From positions 18,718,467-18,782,466 of the forward strand of contig JARWKL010000003.1 of the NCBI GenBank assembly GCA_029961685.1: a DNA stretch of 64,000 nucleotides, read 5' to 3'. Numbering within the stretch: the first letter of the stretch is position 1; the number at the start of each line of letters is the position of its first letter. Below the pieces are notes generated by a model. The model had not been told where the DNA came from and searched no databases. It saw only the letters and a program-made list of their open reading frames with translations. The position numbers and the translations under genes were made by a program. Of the stretch, positions 12,018 to 24,400 are shown in pieces. The stretch comes from Aristolochia californica. Taxonomy: Eukaryota; Streptophyta; Magnoliopsida; Piperales; Aristolochiaceae.

Positions 12018-12853
12018 TGTTGAGGACTCAATAGCTAACAGAGTCATACAACGGAGGCGCACTGAGTTACAAAGTTAATAGCTTTCGTTTCATATTGTTT
12101 TAAATTCATTTTTCATGCTTTTATTTAAGTTAAATAGCCTAAGGGGCAGAATTGTAATTTTTAACCCTAAAATTAGGGGGAACGTCAAGCCTACTTAGGG
12201 GGCAAAGGAATGAGAAAATGGGATGAATTAGATATACAGGGTTTGGAGTTCTCCTTGATGAGCTCTAGGTCCAGATTCCTTTAGAATCTGAATATCCTTC
12301 TATCATCTTTTTGATTGTTGTTCCATTGATCTATATCGAAACAGAGAGGGGAGTTGCTGTCCCTTTTCCGAGTTCAAACAAAGGCTTCAGCCTTCTTTTC
12401 ATCATCAGCAGCAAGAGAAGGACTCTACCCTCCTTTCCGAGCAAGAATTGAGTACTCCCAATCCTCTTATCACGAGCAGCATTAGGACCAGTCATTGCAG
12501 CATCAAGGCCAGCAAGAATAAGGTAAGGGAACCCCTAAGACGTGAGACAAAAGTTATACAAGATAGAGGCTTCCCAGCCCTATCCGAGCAGCAACCAAGA
12601 GGGTTCCAAACCCTCTTTTCCGTGATCAAAAGGGGAGTCTTTCTCCTCCTGCCCGAGCAGTAGCAGTAAGGGCTCTCTGCCCTTACCCTAAAACAACAAC
12701 TTAGCTTCATAAAGAAAGCTTCTTTCCTCCAATCCAAGATCAGCACTAAGAAAGGGTTTTTCTTCTTCCTCACCGAGACCAGCCACTCACTTACAGTGCT
12801 GGATTCTCAAATCCCACACTGAGTTACTAAATCCTTGGCTAGGGACCATAACA
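12018..12853 (+). repeat. 5' LTR of gypsy-1 (836 bp)
   Basis: Runs from tgttgaggac to accataaca, immediately before the primer binding site, and matches 17244-18112 over its length. The short ORFs in it have no protein similarity that I recognise. Confidence 0.92.
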
Positions 12854-12856
12854 ACT

Positions 12857-12867
12857 TGGTATCAGAG
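12857..12867 (+). other. Primer binding site of gypsy-1
   Basis: tggtatcagag lies three bases after the 5' LTR, complementary to the 3' end of initiator-Met tRNA. The gag ATG follows only nine bases later, so the leader is almost absent. Confidence 0.9.
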
Positions 12868-12876
12868 TAGGATAAC

Positions 12877-13960
12877 ATGGGGGATACATCCAGCAATGAA
12901 GAACTTTAAGTTAGGATCAAAAAGATAGAAGACAACCATGCTGCCGCACAAGCACAATTGGAAAAAATTTCTGGTATTGAAGTGGAAGTCAATCGGATAA
13001 CTAGCATGTTGTCCGGTCTAATGGCAGAGAGAAAATCTATTCCAGACCCAAGCGAGGTGACTCATTCTCATAGCCGAAGAGGGGAGCAGTTTGCTGGGCA
13101 CACTGCTGTCCAGGCACCACAGAGTGGAGGTTCAATACCCAGGTACACAAAATTAGATTTTCCTACCTTTATTGGGTTAGTCGACCCTTAATTTGGTTGC
13201 ATAGATGCGAGATTTTTTTTTTTAAATCAAGGGACTACTGAGTTTGATAAGGTGGGACTTGCCGCATTCCATATGTTAGACGAGGCACAACTATGGTTTC
13301 ACTAGGTGGACTAGAAAGGTTGGTGCTGGATTGGGATAAATTTAAAGAATTATGCACAATTAGATTTGGCCCTCCCGTCTACAGCAACCCCTTGGGAGAT
13401 TTGGTCCTATTGAGACAAACCAGGTCAGTTGAACTGTATCAAAAACAGTTCCAAGAAAAATTGGCTCGCACTGGCCGGTTGGTACGAGTTTACTAGCAGG
13501 TCCACTTATTTACATCAAGCCTCAATGAATCTCTGAGGTTAGAGGTGGAACTTCATTCCCTCTCAAATTTGGCTCGGGCAATGAATTTTGCTGGAGCAAT
13601 GGAACAACGGCAACGGCTTCAGCCTCGTAGGCCTGTTTGGCAAGGGACAGGAACACTTCCTCCACTTGGCAAGGGTGACGAAATACTTCTCCTCAGATGC
13701 CACATCCAGCATTACCTCTTCCTAGAAACAATTTGATTACTACTCTGGCAGACGACACGCTCTCTACTAATCCTCCACCTCAGTATATAAAAAAATTAAC
13801 AAGTTTTGAGATGGCGGAACGAAGGTCCAAGAATCTGTGCTACAACTATGATGAACCGTATAGGGCAGGTCACCAATGTAAAAGGTTGTTTTGGCTAGAA
13901 GTGGATGAAACAGAGGATACAGAAGATCATGATGATATTATTGAGGAGGAACCACCAACA
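12877..13960 (+). pseudogene. Gypsy-1 gag
   Basis: The start codon at 12877 is chosen because it lies just after the primer binding site and opens a frame continuous with the gag homology, broken only by a TAA at 12907-12909. The N-terminus looks coiled (KKIEDNHAAAQAQLEKI). The retrotransposon gag core is seen as RYTKLDFPTF, then AAFHMLDEAQLWFH, VELYQKQFQEKLART and LHSLSNLARAMNFA. The zinc knuckle at 13838-13879 is degenerate: in CYNYDEPYRAGHQC the second Cys is Tyr. A one-base frameshift lies near 13190, with TAG stops at 13302, 13311 and 13494. Gag would form the capsid and bind element RNA; this copy is inactive. Confidence 0.85.
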
Positions 13961-14350
13961 ATTTTTTTGCATGCTATTACTGAGCAAAATTTTTCCAAAA
14001 CTATGCAAGTCATAGCTCAAGTCCTCTACCAGGAACTTGTGGGACTAGTGGATTCGAGAAGTACACACAATTTTCTTAGCTTAATAGCTGCTCAACATCT
14101 TCAGTTATAGATCCTTCCGTTATAGATCTTTCCACATCCTACAGCCACGGTTTCAATGGCCAATAGGGAGAAAATCCCTAGCTACGGTATCAGCAAAGCG
14201 GTAAAATTTTCTATTGGTACTACTTTAATTTCATTCAGAATTTTTTGTCATACCTTTGGCCGGCTTTGATATGGTGTTAGGCATCAAATGGTTGTAAACA
14301 TTGGGACCCATTCTGTGGGACTTCTCTGCTTTAACTATGAGTTTTATAAT
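13961..14350 (+). pseudogene. Gypsy-1 aspartic protease
   Basis: The segment around 14040-14100 reads GLVDSRSTHNF where gypsy proteases have Asp-Ser-Gly-Ser-Thr, so the catalytic Asp is present but the invariant Gly is Arg. A TAG follows at 14108-14110, next to a short local duplication (14106-14130). The rest of the domain, with a degraded core ending near 14290-14350, needs frameshifts to read. It lies between gag and RT as expected. Confidence 0.75.
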
Positions 14351-14529
14351 GAGCTGTCACTAAGTGCTATTACAGGGTAGTCAGGTGGACAAACCCCACC
14401 ACCTTCACACCATACACACATAGAACCACCCATACAAAACTATTGAAAATCTTCTAGCGAGGTCTCTAACCTCTTCCATGAGCCTTTCGAATTGCCTCCC
14501 TTGAGACACTATGACCATAGGATCTGTTT

Positions 14530-15340
14530 AAAACCAGGTTTTTATGTGGTGGTAGTTCGACCATACCGATATCCACACATACAGAAGGATGAAATCGAGC
14601 GGCAGTGCTAGGCTATGTTACAATAGGGCCTTATTCGCAGCAGTCGGGTCCCCTTTCTCTTCACTCGTATTGCTCGGGAACAAACATGATGGCACATGGA
14701 GATTTTGTATTGATTATAGGGAGTTAAATGCTCAGACAATGAAGGATAACTTTCCTATTCTGGTAGTGGAGGAGCTCTTGGATGAATTACACGGGTCATG
14801 TGTCTTCACTAAATTGGATTTACGCTCTGGATATCATCAGTTTTGCATGCCTATCGAGAAGACAACCTTCCGCACACATCACGACCATTTTGAATTTTAG
14901 GTCATGCCGTTCGGATTATCAAATTCCCCATCCACTTTTCAAACACTGATGAATGAGGTATTTGGTAACTATCTTCAAAAGTTCATACTTCTTTTTTTTA
15001 TGATATACTCATATACAGCAAGTCCAAAGAAGAGCATTTAGCGTATTTAAGGACTATTTTTGAATTGTTACGAGCCCATCAGCTCTATTTGAAGAAATCC
15101 AAATGTTCTTTTACTACATCACATGTCACCTATCTCGGTCATATTATATCACATGAGGGGGCCACTGTCGATCCTGAGAAAATTCAAGTAATTCATGATT
15201 GGCCATAGCCTCAGTCTTGCTCAGCTTTGAGAGGATTTTTGAGTCTAGCCGGATACTACCTCAAATTCATTCAGAATTACGGTCCTTTGGCAGCACCATT
15301 GACCAGTCTCCTCAAGAAGAATTCCTTCAATTAAAATGAG
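14530..15340 (+). pseudogene. Gypsy-1 reverse transcriptase
   Basis: RVT_1-type domain. Motifs in order are KDEIERQC near 14590, [12 protein letters not shown] near 14700, [12 protein letters not shown] near 14805 with the first catalytic Asp, [14 protein letters not shown] near 14903, then [11 protein letters not shown] near 14993, YLGHIIS near 15130 and [10 protein letters not shown] near 15230. The tyrosine codon at 14999-15001 replaces the first Asp of the usual FDD core; gypsy-2 shows the same change. Stops at 14609, 14624, 14898 and 15206 (all TAG) and a frameshift near 14645 inactivate it. Confidence 0.9.
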
Positions 15341-15790
15341 GAGGCCACACATTCCTTTGAGGCCCTCAAAAGAGCTCTCACCTCCGCCTCTATCTTACAG
15401 CTTCCAAATTTTGAGGGCTTATTTGTGGTTTATTGCGACGCTTTAGGTGGGGGCATTAGGGCCGTCTTACAATAGCAGTCACACCCCATTGACTATTTCA
15501 GTAGGCAGTTGGTAGCTCATCATCACAAATTGGCTGCGTATGAACGGGAATTAATCGGGTTGGCCAAGGCGGTCCAACACGGGCGTCCTTATTTTTTGGG
15601 CCGTGCATTTCTCATCCATACTGATCATTATAGCCTTAAGTTCTTATTTGAACAGCACCTCACGGCTTTGCCATAGTAGCATTGGCTCAATAAGTCGATG
15701 GGGTATGATTTTTTCAATTGAGTACCGTTCGGGATGATTAAACAAGGCAGCGGATGCCTTGTCACAACGTTTTGAACACTAGCAGCTCAT
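15341..15790 (+). pseudogene. Gypsy-1 RNase H
   Basis: Downstream of RT, with FVVYCDALGGG near 15423 (first acidic residue kept), YFSRQLVAHHHKLAAYERELIGLAKAV (15495-15575; Glu kept) and IHTDHYSLKF near 15613 (Asp kept). TAG stops at 15473, 15674 and 15677, a frameshift near 15715 and a TGA at 15735 break it. In the live element it removes the RNA strand during reverse transcription. Confidence 0.85.
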
Positions 15791-16930
15791 ATACGTGATC
15801 AGCCAGCCTCGTTTCCTCATCGTAGACTTGGTGAGAGACGCCCATGCCACTCTTCCTGTCCTATAGGAGCTACATAGAAAAATTTTAGAGGGGACAGTGG
15901 ATTCTAAGTGGTCCATCCAGGATTCACTTATTTGCTACAAACAACGGCTTTATCTTCCTCACACTTCCGAGTTGAGTCTAGCCATCCTCTTTGCTTATCA
16001 TGACAACACACATGAAGGTATTCAAAAAACTTTGTAGAGTATTCAAGCAGATTTTTATTGGCAGACCATGAACACCTCCATTGCGACATATGTCTCAGCC
16101 TGTCAGGTATGTCAACGTAACAAAGCCGATCATTTAAGTCAAGCAGGTCTTCTACAACCTCTTGCCCTCCCTACACAGGTATGGGCCGATATTTCGATGG
16201 ACTTTGTTGAGGGTCTTCCACAGTCAGTCGGGAAATCAGTATTATTTGTGGTGGTTGATCGGTTCTCCAAGTATGAACATTTTATTCCTAAGGCTCATCC
16301 ATATACAGCATCATGAGTGGCACATACTTTCCTTGAGCATTGTCCCCTTACATGGCATTCCAGAATCTATTGTCAGTGCTCGGGATGCGGTATTCAATAG
16401 CACTTTCTGGTTGGAACTTTTTCTTCTGAGTGGCAAGAAATTGAAATTTTCCTACTCATATCATCCCCAGACAGATGGCCAAACCGAGGTGTTTCACATC
16501 ATAGTCAAAATGTATCTACGATGCCTTGTGGGCGATCATCCGAAGAAATGGGTTCAATGGCTACCGTGGGCTGAATATTGTTACAACACTTCATTCCACT
16601 CCGCTTTGCAATCCACTCCTTTCAGGGTTCTTTATGGCAGGGATCCTCCTCGGCTACTATCTTATACTCTAGGGTCCACCCGCGTGGATGCCATTGATAA
16701 GGCACTCATGGATCGTGACCAGGTGTTACAGAATATTGCAGAACGCCTATGGCGAGCTCAGGTTCCGATGAAAGATGTCTACAATAAGGGGCTCTGAGAC
16801 GTCTCATACGAGGTAGGGGACTATGTTTGGTTATGCCTACAACCGTACCGCCAACAGTCCATTGCGGGACCTTCACACCATAAACTCTCTCCAAAGTATT
16901 TTAGGCCTTTCTCCATTATTCGACAAGTGG
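15791..16930 (+). pseudogene. Gypsy-1 integrase, second catalytic Asp lost
   Basis: The zinc-binding N-terminus is seen as AYHDNTHEG and then CQVCQRNKAD (16099-16128), giving the HHCC set. The core has ISMDFVEGLP with its Asp near 16190, VVVDRFSKY, then IVSARDAVF, where the Asp expected at codon 16378-16380 is Ala, and HPQTDGQTEV with its Glu near 16485. It continues with WAEYCYNTSFHSAL and a C-terminal part near 16800-16930. Breaks are TAG at 15780, 15864 and 16035, TGA at 16314 and 16795, and a frameshift near 16335. Loss of a core Asp means it cannot catalyse strand transfer. Confidence 0.88.
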
Positions 16931-17240
16931 GACCGGTGGCCTATCAACTACAACTTCCAGCCACGGCCAAGCAGCATGATGTGTTTCTTGTATCCCTCCT
17001 GAAACCACATACGGAATCACCGCCTACATGCACTCCGTTCCTTCCTCCAGTGGACAATGGATACGTCATTCTTACACCAGCCACGGTGTTACACGCCCAT
17101 TTGGTCAATGACCAGTGGGAGATTCTAGTCCAGTGGACAACAACATAACCTGACGCAGCTACATGGGAGTGGTTGGACACCTTCGAACAGGTCTACCCTG
17201 CTTATGAGCTTGAGGACAAGCTCTTTATCCAAGGGGAGGC
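16931..17240 (+). pseudogene. Gypsy-1 chromodomain at the pol C-terminus
   Basis: After the integrase C-terminal part (AYQLQLPATAKQHDVFLVSLL) comes a chromodomain-like stretch: HLVNDQWEILVQW, a TAA at 17146-17148, then ATWEWLDTFEQVYPAYELED. Chromodomains at this place define chromoviruses and are thought to direct integration to heterochromatin by reading histone marks. The frame continues through the polypurine tract into the 3' LTR. The domain looks recognisable but interrupted. Confidence 0.8.
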
Positions 17241-17243
17241 AGA
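17229..17243 (+). other. Polypurine tract of gypsy-1
   Basis: aaggggaggcaga ends just before the 3' LTR. It overlaps the codons for the last residues of pol. Confidence 0.75.
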
Positions 17244-18112
17244 TTTTGAGGACTCAATAGCTAACAGAGTCATACAATGGAGGCACACTGAGTTACAGAG
17301 TTAATATCTTTCTTTCCATATTGTTTTAAATTCGTTTTTCATGCATTATTTAAGTTAAATTGCCTTAGGGGCAGAATTGTAATATTTAACCCTAAAAATA
17401 GGGGGGCGTCAAGCCTACTTAGGGGGCTCAAGAGTGAGAAAAGGGAAAGTATTGAATTAGGTAAACAGGGTTTGGAGTTCTCCTTGACGAGCTCTTGGGT
17501 TTGGAGGTCTCCTTCATGAGCTCTACGTCAAGGTTCCCTTAGAATCTGAATATCCTTCTAACATCTTTTTGATTGTTGTTTCTTTGTTCTATATTGAAGA
17601 AGAGAGGGGAGTTGCTCCCCATTTTCCGAGTTCAAACAAAGGCTACAGCCTCCTTTTCATCATCAGCAGCAAGAGAGGGCCCCTACCCTCCTTTCTGAGC
17701 AAGAATTGAGGATTCTCAATCTTCTTATCATGAGCAGTATTGGTACCAGTCATTGCAGCATCAAGGGAAGCAAGAATAAGGTAAGGTAACTCCTAAGATG
17801 TGAGCCAAAAGTTATACAAGATAGAGGCTTCCCAGCCCTATCACGAGCAGCAACTAAGAGGGTACCAAACCCTCTTTTCCGTGATAAAAAAGGGAGTCTT
17901 TCTCCTCCTGTACGAGCAGCAGCAATAAGGGCTCTCTACCCTTACCCTAAAACAGCAACTTCACTTCATAAAGAGAGCTGCTTTCCACCAATCCAAGATC
18001 AGCACAATGAAAGTTTTTTTTTTCTTCTTTACCGAGACCAGCCACTCACTTACAGTGCTGGATTCACAAATCCCATGTCGAGTTACTCGATCGATCGCTA
18101 GGTACCATAACA
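17244..18112 (+). repeat. 3' LTR of gypsy-1 (869 bp)
   Basis: Matches the 5' LTR, but its first bases have mutated from tgtt to tttt. It carries an extra partial duplication of about 35-40 bp near 17468-17530, where 'ggagttctcc...gagctct' occurs twice. The end ggtaccataaca joins satellite at 18113. Confidence 0.92.
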
Positions 18113-18400
18113 ACAGATCGCAACAAAATAAAAATTTTAGAGAACAACAAATACTCATTAAATTCTCAAGTGAACGAGTGGTGGGATATTTACCCGATCC
18201 AAACAACCAATGTTTTTGCCAATTTACAAAAAGTAGACCTGAATGAATGAACTACGTTGAAGATGCAAATGACCCATGGATCTAAGACTTTTAAGGAGAA
18301 CAACAAATGCTCATTAAATTCTCAAGTGAATGAGTGGTGGGATATTTACCCAATCCAAACAACCCATTTTTTGTCAATTTATAAAAAGTAGATCTATCAA
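18113..18400. repeat. Rearranged satellite next to gypsy-1
   Basis: Just after the 3' LTR the monomer jumps from 'attttagag' (18140) directly to 'aacaacaaatactc', skipping several hundred bases. The segment 18141-18235 is then repeated in similar form at 18296-18395, both with the rare variant 'gaa(c/t)gagtggtggg'. This is a local deletion plus duplication. Confidence 0.7.
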
Positions 18401-21400
18401 TAATAGATCATTTTAAAATGATTGATCATGAGTAACAAGCTATATTTTGGTAAGAAATGACTTATGGATTAGGAGTCAACCCTCAGTTAAATCCCCCGCT
18501 CCCCCCTTTTTTTCAATATTTGCAAAACGGAAAATATAAAAACTAGAAAAGTTTTACAATCCCTAAAAATTAAAGACACTTTTATGAATTATCTCTCTTT
18601 GAATTTGTGAATTTCCATTTTAGATGTAAACTTTTGTTCTCAAATACAAACTTGAGTTTTCACTCTCCCTCTTTTCTCTTGTAAAAAAAAAAAGATAAGG
18701 CAAATAGATCGCAACAAAATGAAAATTTTAGAGTTTATGTATGCAAAAAAATTACAACAATAATAAATGTATGTAAAGAAAATTTATCCACGCATCACAA
18801 ACGAACACCAAAGTTTTGCTATCCATGTTTGGGAAATTCCACTAGTACAACCCCTAATAGCTTGGACTTTGTAAGAAAGAGAATTCTAATTGATCCTAAC
18901 ATGTTCTTAGTATGAATATGCATGCACGAAACATATTGAAGATGCAAATGACCCAAGGATCCAAGACTTTTAAGGAGAAAAACAAATGCTCATTAAATTC
19001 ACAAGTGAATCTGTGGTGGGATATTTACCCGATGAAAACAAGCCATTTTTTGCCCATTTAGAGAAAGTTGATCTAACAATCATAGATCATTGTTAAGTAA
19101 ATTATCATGAGTAACAAGCTATATTGTTTTAAGAAATGACTTGTGGATTAGGAGTCAGCACTCAGTTAAATCCCTCACTCGCCTCTTTTTCCAAAAATTG
19201 CAAAACCTAAAATAAAAAAACTAAAAGAGTTTTACACTCCCTAAAAATTACAGAGATGTTTTGAAATTATCTCTCTCTGCATTTGTGCATTTACACTTTA
19301 GATGTCAAGTTTTTTTTTAAAATCCAAACTGCAGTTTTCACTCACCCTTTTTTCTCTTTTAAACAAAAAAATAAGGCAAATAGATCGTAACAAAATAAAA
19401 ATTTTAGTGTTTAAGTATGCAAAAAAATTAACACAATAATTAATATAAGTAAAGAAAATTTATCCACACACCACAAACGAACACCAAGTTTTGTTATCCA
19501 TGTTTGGGAAATTCCACAAGTACAACCCCATATAGCTTGGAATTACATAAGAAAGAGATTTTGAATTGCTCCTAACATGTTTTAATCTGGATATGCATGA
19601 ATGAAACATGTTGAAGATTAAAATGACCCAAGGATCCATGACTTTTAAGGAGAACAACAAATGCTCATCAAATTCTCACAAGCCAAATTCTCACTTGTGG
19701 GATATTTACCCACTCCTAACAGGCCATTTTTTGCCCTTTTACAAAAAAAGTTGATCTAACAATGAGAAATCTTTGTAAAGTGATTGATCATGAGTAATGA
19801 GCTACATTTTTGTAAGAGATGACTTGTGGATTAGGAGTTAACACTCAGTTAAATCGCCCGCTCCCCCCTTTTTCTGATCTTTGCAAAACCAAATATATTA
19901 AAACTAAAAGAGTTATACAATCCATAAAAATTACAGAGACTTTTTGGAATTATCTCTCTGTGCATTTGTGTCACGTTTTTTTTTCAAATCCAAACAAGAG
20001 TTTTCACTCTCCCATTTTTCTCTCGTAAACAAAAAAAGATAAGGCAAATAGATCGCAACAAAATGAAAATTTTCGAGTTTATGTTATCAAAAAATTTTAA
20101 AAAATTATAAATTTAAGTATAGAAAATTTATCCACACACCACAAACGAACACCAAAGTTTTGTTATCAATGTTTGGCAAATTCAACTAGTACAACCCCTA
20201 ATTGCTTGGAATTTTATAAGAATGAGATTTGTAATTTATCCTACCATGTTTTAAATATGGATATGCATGCACAAAACATGTTGAAGATGCAAATGACCCA
20301 AGGATCCAAAAGTTTTAAGGAGAACAACAAATGCTCAATAAATTCTCAAGTGAATGTGCCGTGGGATATTTACCCGATCCAAACAAGCCATTTTTTGCCC
20401 ATTTTTTTAAAAAAAGTTGATCTAACAATCATATATCATTGTAAAGTGATTGATCATGAGTAACGTTTACATTTATGTAAGAAATGACTTGTGGATTAGG
20501 AATCAAGACTCAGTTAAGTCCCCCGCTCCACCCTTTTTTCGATGTTTGCAAAAACTAATATTTAAAAACTAAAAGAGTTTTACAGTGCCTAAAAATTATA
20601 GAGACTTTTTTAAATTATCTCTCTCTGCACTTGTGCAGATCTATTTTAGATGTCAAGTTTTTTTATTTAAATCCAAACTTAAATTTTTCACTCTCCCTTT
20701 TTTCTCTCATAAACAAAAAAAAAAAAGGCAAATAGATCACAAAAAAATTAAAATTTTAGAGTTTATGTATGCAAAAAATATAAAAAAATAATAAATTTAA
20801 TGATATAAAATTTATCTACACACCACAAATGAACACCAAAGTTTTGTTATCCATGTTTGGGAAATTCCACTAGTACAACCCCCAATAGCTGGGAATTTTA
20901 TAAGAAAAAGATTTCTAATTGATCCTAACATGTTTTAAATATGGATATGCATACATGAAACATGTAGAAGATGCAAATGATTCAAGCATCCAAGACTTTT
21001 AATGAGAACAACAAAAGCATATTAAATTCTTAAGTAAACGTGTGGTGGGATATTTACCTAATCCAAAGAAGCCATTTTTTGCCCCTTTACAAAAAGTTGA
21101 TCAAACAATCATAGATCATTGTAAAGTGATTGATCATGAGTAACGAGCTATATTTTTGTAAGAAATGACTTGTGGATTAGGAGTCAACACTCAGTTAAAT
21201 CCCCCGCTCCCCCCTTTTCTTGACATTTGCAAAACCAAATATATAAAAAATAAAAGAGTTTTACATTCCCTGAAAATTAAAGACACTTTTATGAATTATA
21301 TCTCTTTGCATTTGTGAATTCTATTTTAGATATCATGTTTTGTTTTCAAATCCAATCTTGAGTTTTCACTCTCCCTTTTTTCTCTTGTAAACAAAAAAAG

Positions 21401-24400
21401 ATAAGGCCAGTAGATCACATCAAAAAGAAAATTTTAGACTTTATGTATGCAAAAAAAATTAAAAAATAATAATAAATGTATGCAAAGAAAATTTATCCAC
21501 CACAAATGAACACCAAAGTTTTTTTATCCATGTTTGGGAAATTACACTAGTACAACCCCTAAGAGCTTGGAATTTTAAAGGAACGAGATTTCTAGTTGAT
21601 TCTAACATGTTATAAGTATGGATATGCATACCCAAAACATGTTGAAGATGCAAATGACTCAACCACCCAAGACTTAGAAGGAGAACAACAAATGCTCATT
21701 AAATTCTCAAGTGAATGTGCGATGGGATATTTACCCGATCCAAACAAGCCATTTATTGCCCATTTACAAAAAGTCGATCAAACAATCATAGATCATTGTT
21801 AAGTGATTGATCATGAGTAAGGAGCTATAATTTTGTAAGAAATGACTTGTGGACATATGGATTAGGAGTCAACACTCATTTAAATCCCCCGCTCCCCCCT
21901 TTTTTCCTAATATTGAAAAACCAAATATATAAAAACTAAAAGAGTTTTACATTCCCTAAAAATTACTGAGATGTTTTTGAATTGTCTTTCTTTGAATTTT
22001 TACATTTCCATTATAGATGTCAAGGTTTGTTTTCAAATCGAAACTTGAGATTTCACTCTCCATTTTTTCTAGCGTAAAAAAAAGATAAGGCAAATAGATC
22101 GCAACAAAATAAAAAGTTTAGAGCTTATGTATGCAAAAAATTTTAAAAAATAATAAATTTAAGTATAGAAAATTTATCCACACACCAAAAATGAACACTA
22201 AAGTTTTGCTATCCATGTTTGGGAAATTCCACTAGTAAAACCCCTAATAGCTCTGAATTTTATAAGAAACAGGTTTCTAATTGATCATAACATGTTTTAA
22301 ATATGGATATGCCTGCATAAAACATGTTGAAGATGGAAATGACCCGAGGATCCTCTACATTTAAGGAGAACAACAAAAGCTCATTAAATTCTCAAGTGAA
22401 CATGCGGTAGGATATTTACCCCATCCAAACAAGCAATATTTTACCCATTTACAAAAAGTTGATCTAACAGTCATAGATCATGGTAAAGTGATTTATCATG
22501 AGTATCATGCTATATTTTTTTAGGAAATGACTTGTGGATTAGGAGCCAACACTCATATAAATCCCTCACTCCTCCCTTTTCTTGATATTTACAAAACCTA
22601 ATATATAAAAACTAAAAGAGTTTAACAAACCCAAAAAATTAAAAACACTTTGACGAATTATCTCTCTTTGCATTTGTCCATTTCCATTTTAGATGTGAAG
22701 TTTTTTTTTCAAATCCAAACTTGAGAATTCACTCTCCCTTTTCTCTCTCGTAAACATAAAAAATTAAAGGCAAAAAGATCACAATAAAATAAAACTTTTA
22801 GAGGTTATGTATGAAAAAATAACAAAACAATAATAAATGTATGTAAAGAAAATTTATCCACACATCACAAACAAACACCAAAGTTTGGTTATCCGTGTTT
22901 GGGAAATTCCAAAGAACGACCCCTAATATCATATAATTTTATAACAGAGAGATTTCTAGATGCTCCAAACCTGTTCCAAGTATGTATATGCATACACGAA
23001 ACATGTTGAAGATGCAAATGACCCAAGGATAAAAAACTTTGAAGGACAACAACAAATGCTCATTTAATTCTCAAGTGAAAGTGTGGTGGGATACTTACCC
23101 GATCCAAACAATCAATTTTTTTCCCATTTAAAATAAGTTGATCTAACAATCATTGATCATTGTTAAGTGATTGATCATGAGTAACGAGCTATATTTTTGT
23201 AAGAAATGAGTTGTTGATTAGGAGTCAACACTCAGTTAAATCCCCCGCTCCCCCCATTTTCTAAAAATTGCAAAACCTAATATATAAAAACTACAAGAGT
23301 TTTATAATCCCTAAAAATTATAGAAACGTTTTGGAATTTTCTCTCTCTGCATTTTGTACATTTCCATTTTAAATGTCAAGTTTTGTTTTAAAATCCAAAC
23401 TAGAGTTTTCAATCTCCCTTTTTTCTCTCATAAACAAAAAAAGATAAGGCAAATAGATCACAAAAAAATTAAAATTTTAGAGTGTATGTACGCAAAATTT
23501 ATAAAAAATAATAAATTTAATAAATGAAACTTTATCTACACACCACAAAACAACACCAAAGTTTTCGTATCCATGTTTGGGAAATTGCACTAGTACAACA
23601 TCTAACAGCTTGGAATTCTATAAGAAAGAGATTTTTAATTGATCCTAATATGTTTTAAACATGGATATGCATGCACAAAACATGTTCAAGATGCAAATGA
23701 CCCAAGGATCCAAGACTTTTAAGGTGAACCACAAATGCTCATTAAATTCTCAAGTGAACGTGTGCTTGGATATTTACATGATGCAAACAAGCCATTTTTT
23801 GCCTATTTGTTTTTTTAAAAAAATTTGATCTAACAATCTTAGATCTTTGTAAAGTGAATGATCATGAGTAACAAGCTACATTTTTGTCAGAAATGACCTT
23901 GTGTTTTGGATTCAACACTCAGTTAAATCCCCCGTTCCCTTCTTTTTCCAATATTTGAAAAACCTAATATATGAAAACTAAAAGAGTTTTACAATCCCTA
24001 AAAATTAAAGACACTTTGGTCAATTATCTCTCTTTACATTTATGCATTTCCAATTTAGATGTTAAGTTTTTTTTTTAAATCCAAACTTGAGTTTTCTCAC
24101 TCATTTTTTTCTTTGGTAAACAAAAAAAGGTAAGGCAAATAGATCGCAACAAAATGAAAATTGTAGAGTTTATGTTCGCATAAAATTTAAAACAATAAAA
24201 AAATTTAAGTATAGAAAATTTATCCACACACCACAAACGAACACCAAAGTTTTGTTATCCATGTTTGGGAAATTCAACTAGTACAACACCTATTTGCTTG
24301 GAATTTTATAAGAATGAGATTTCAAATTTATCCTAACATGTTTTAAATATGGATATGCATGCATGGAACATGTTGAATATGCAAATGACCCAAAGATCCA

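Larger units (their letters stand above)
12018..18112 (+). mobile_element. Ty3/gypsy chromovirus, gypsy-1, complete but dead (6.1 kb)
   Basis: Two LTRs (12018-12853, 17244-18112) flank a single gag-pol region with the order gag, protease, RT, RNase H, integrase, chromodomain. Integrase after RNase H defines Ty3/gypsy, and the C-terminal chromodomain places it among plant chromoviruses. The primer binding site is initiator-Met type. The satellite flanks gtaga (12013-12017) and acaga (18113-18117) each differ by one base from the satellite consensus ataga, so they fit a decayed 5-bp target duplication. About nineteen premature stops and several frameshifts inactivate it. The internal length (4.4 kb) fits a compact Reina- or Tekay-like chromovirus, which is inference. 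Confidence 0.94.

Noticed and set aside
12448..12773. Overlapping ORFs on both strands in the gypsy-1 5' LTR
   Set aside because: They lie within a non-coding LTR, are not kept in the 3' LTR copy and show no domain.
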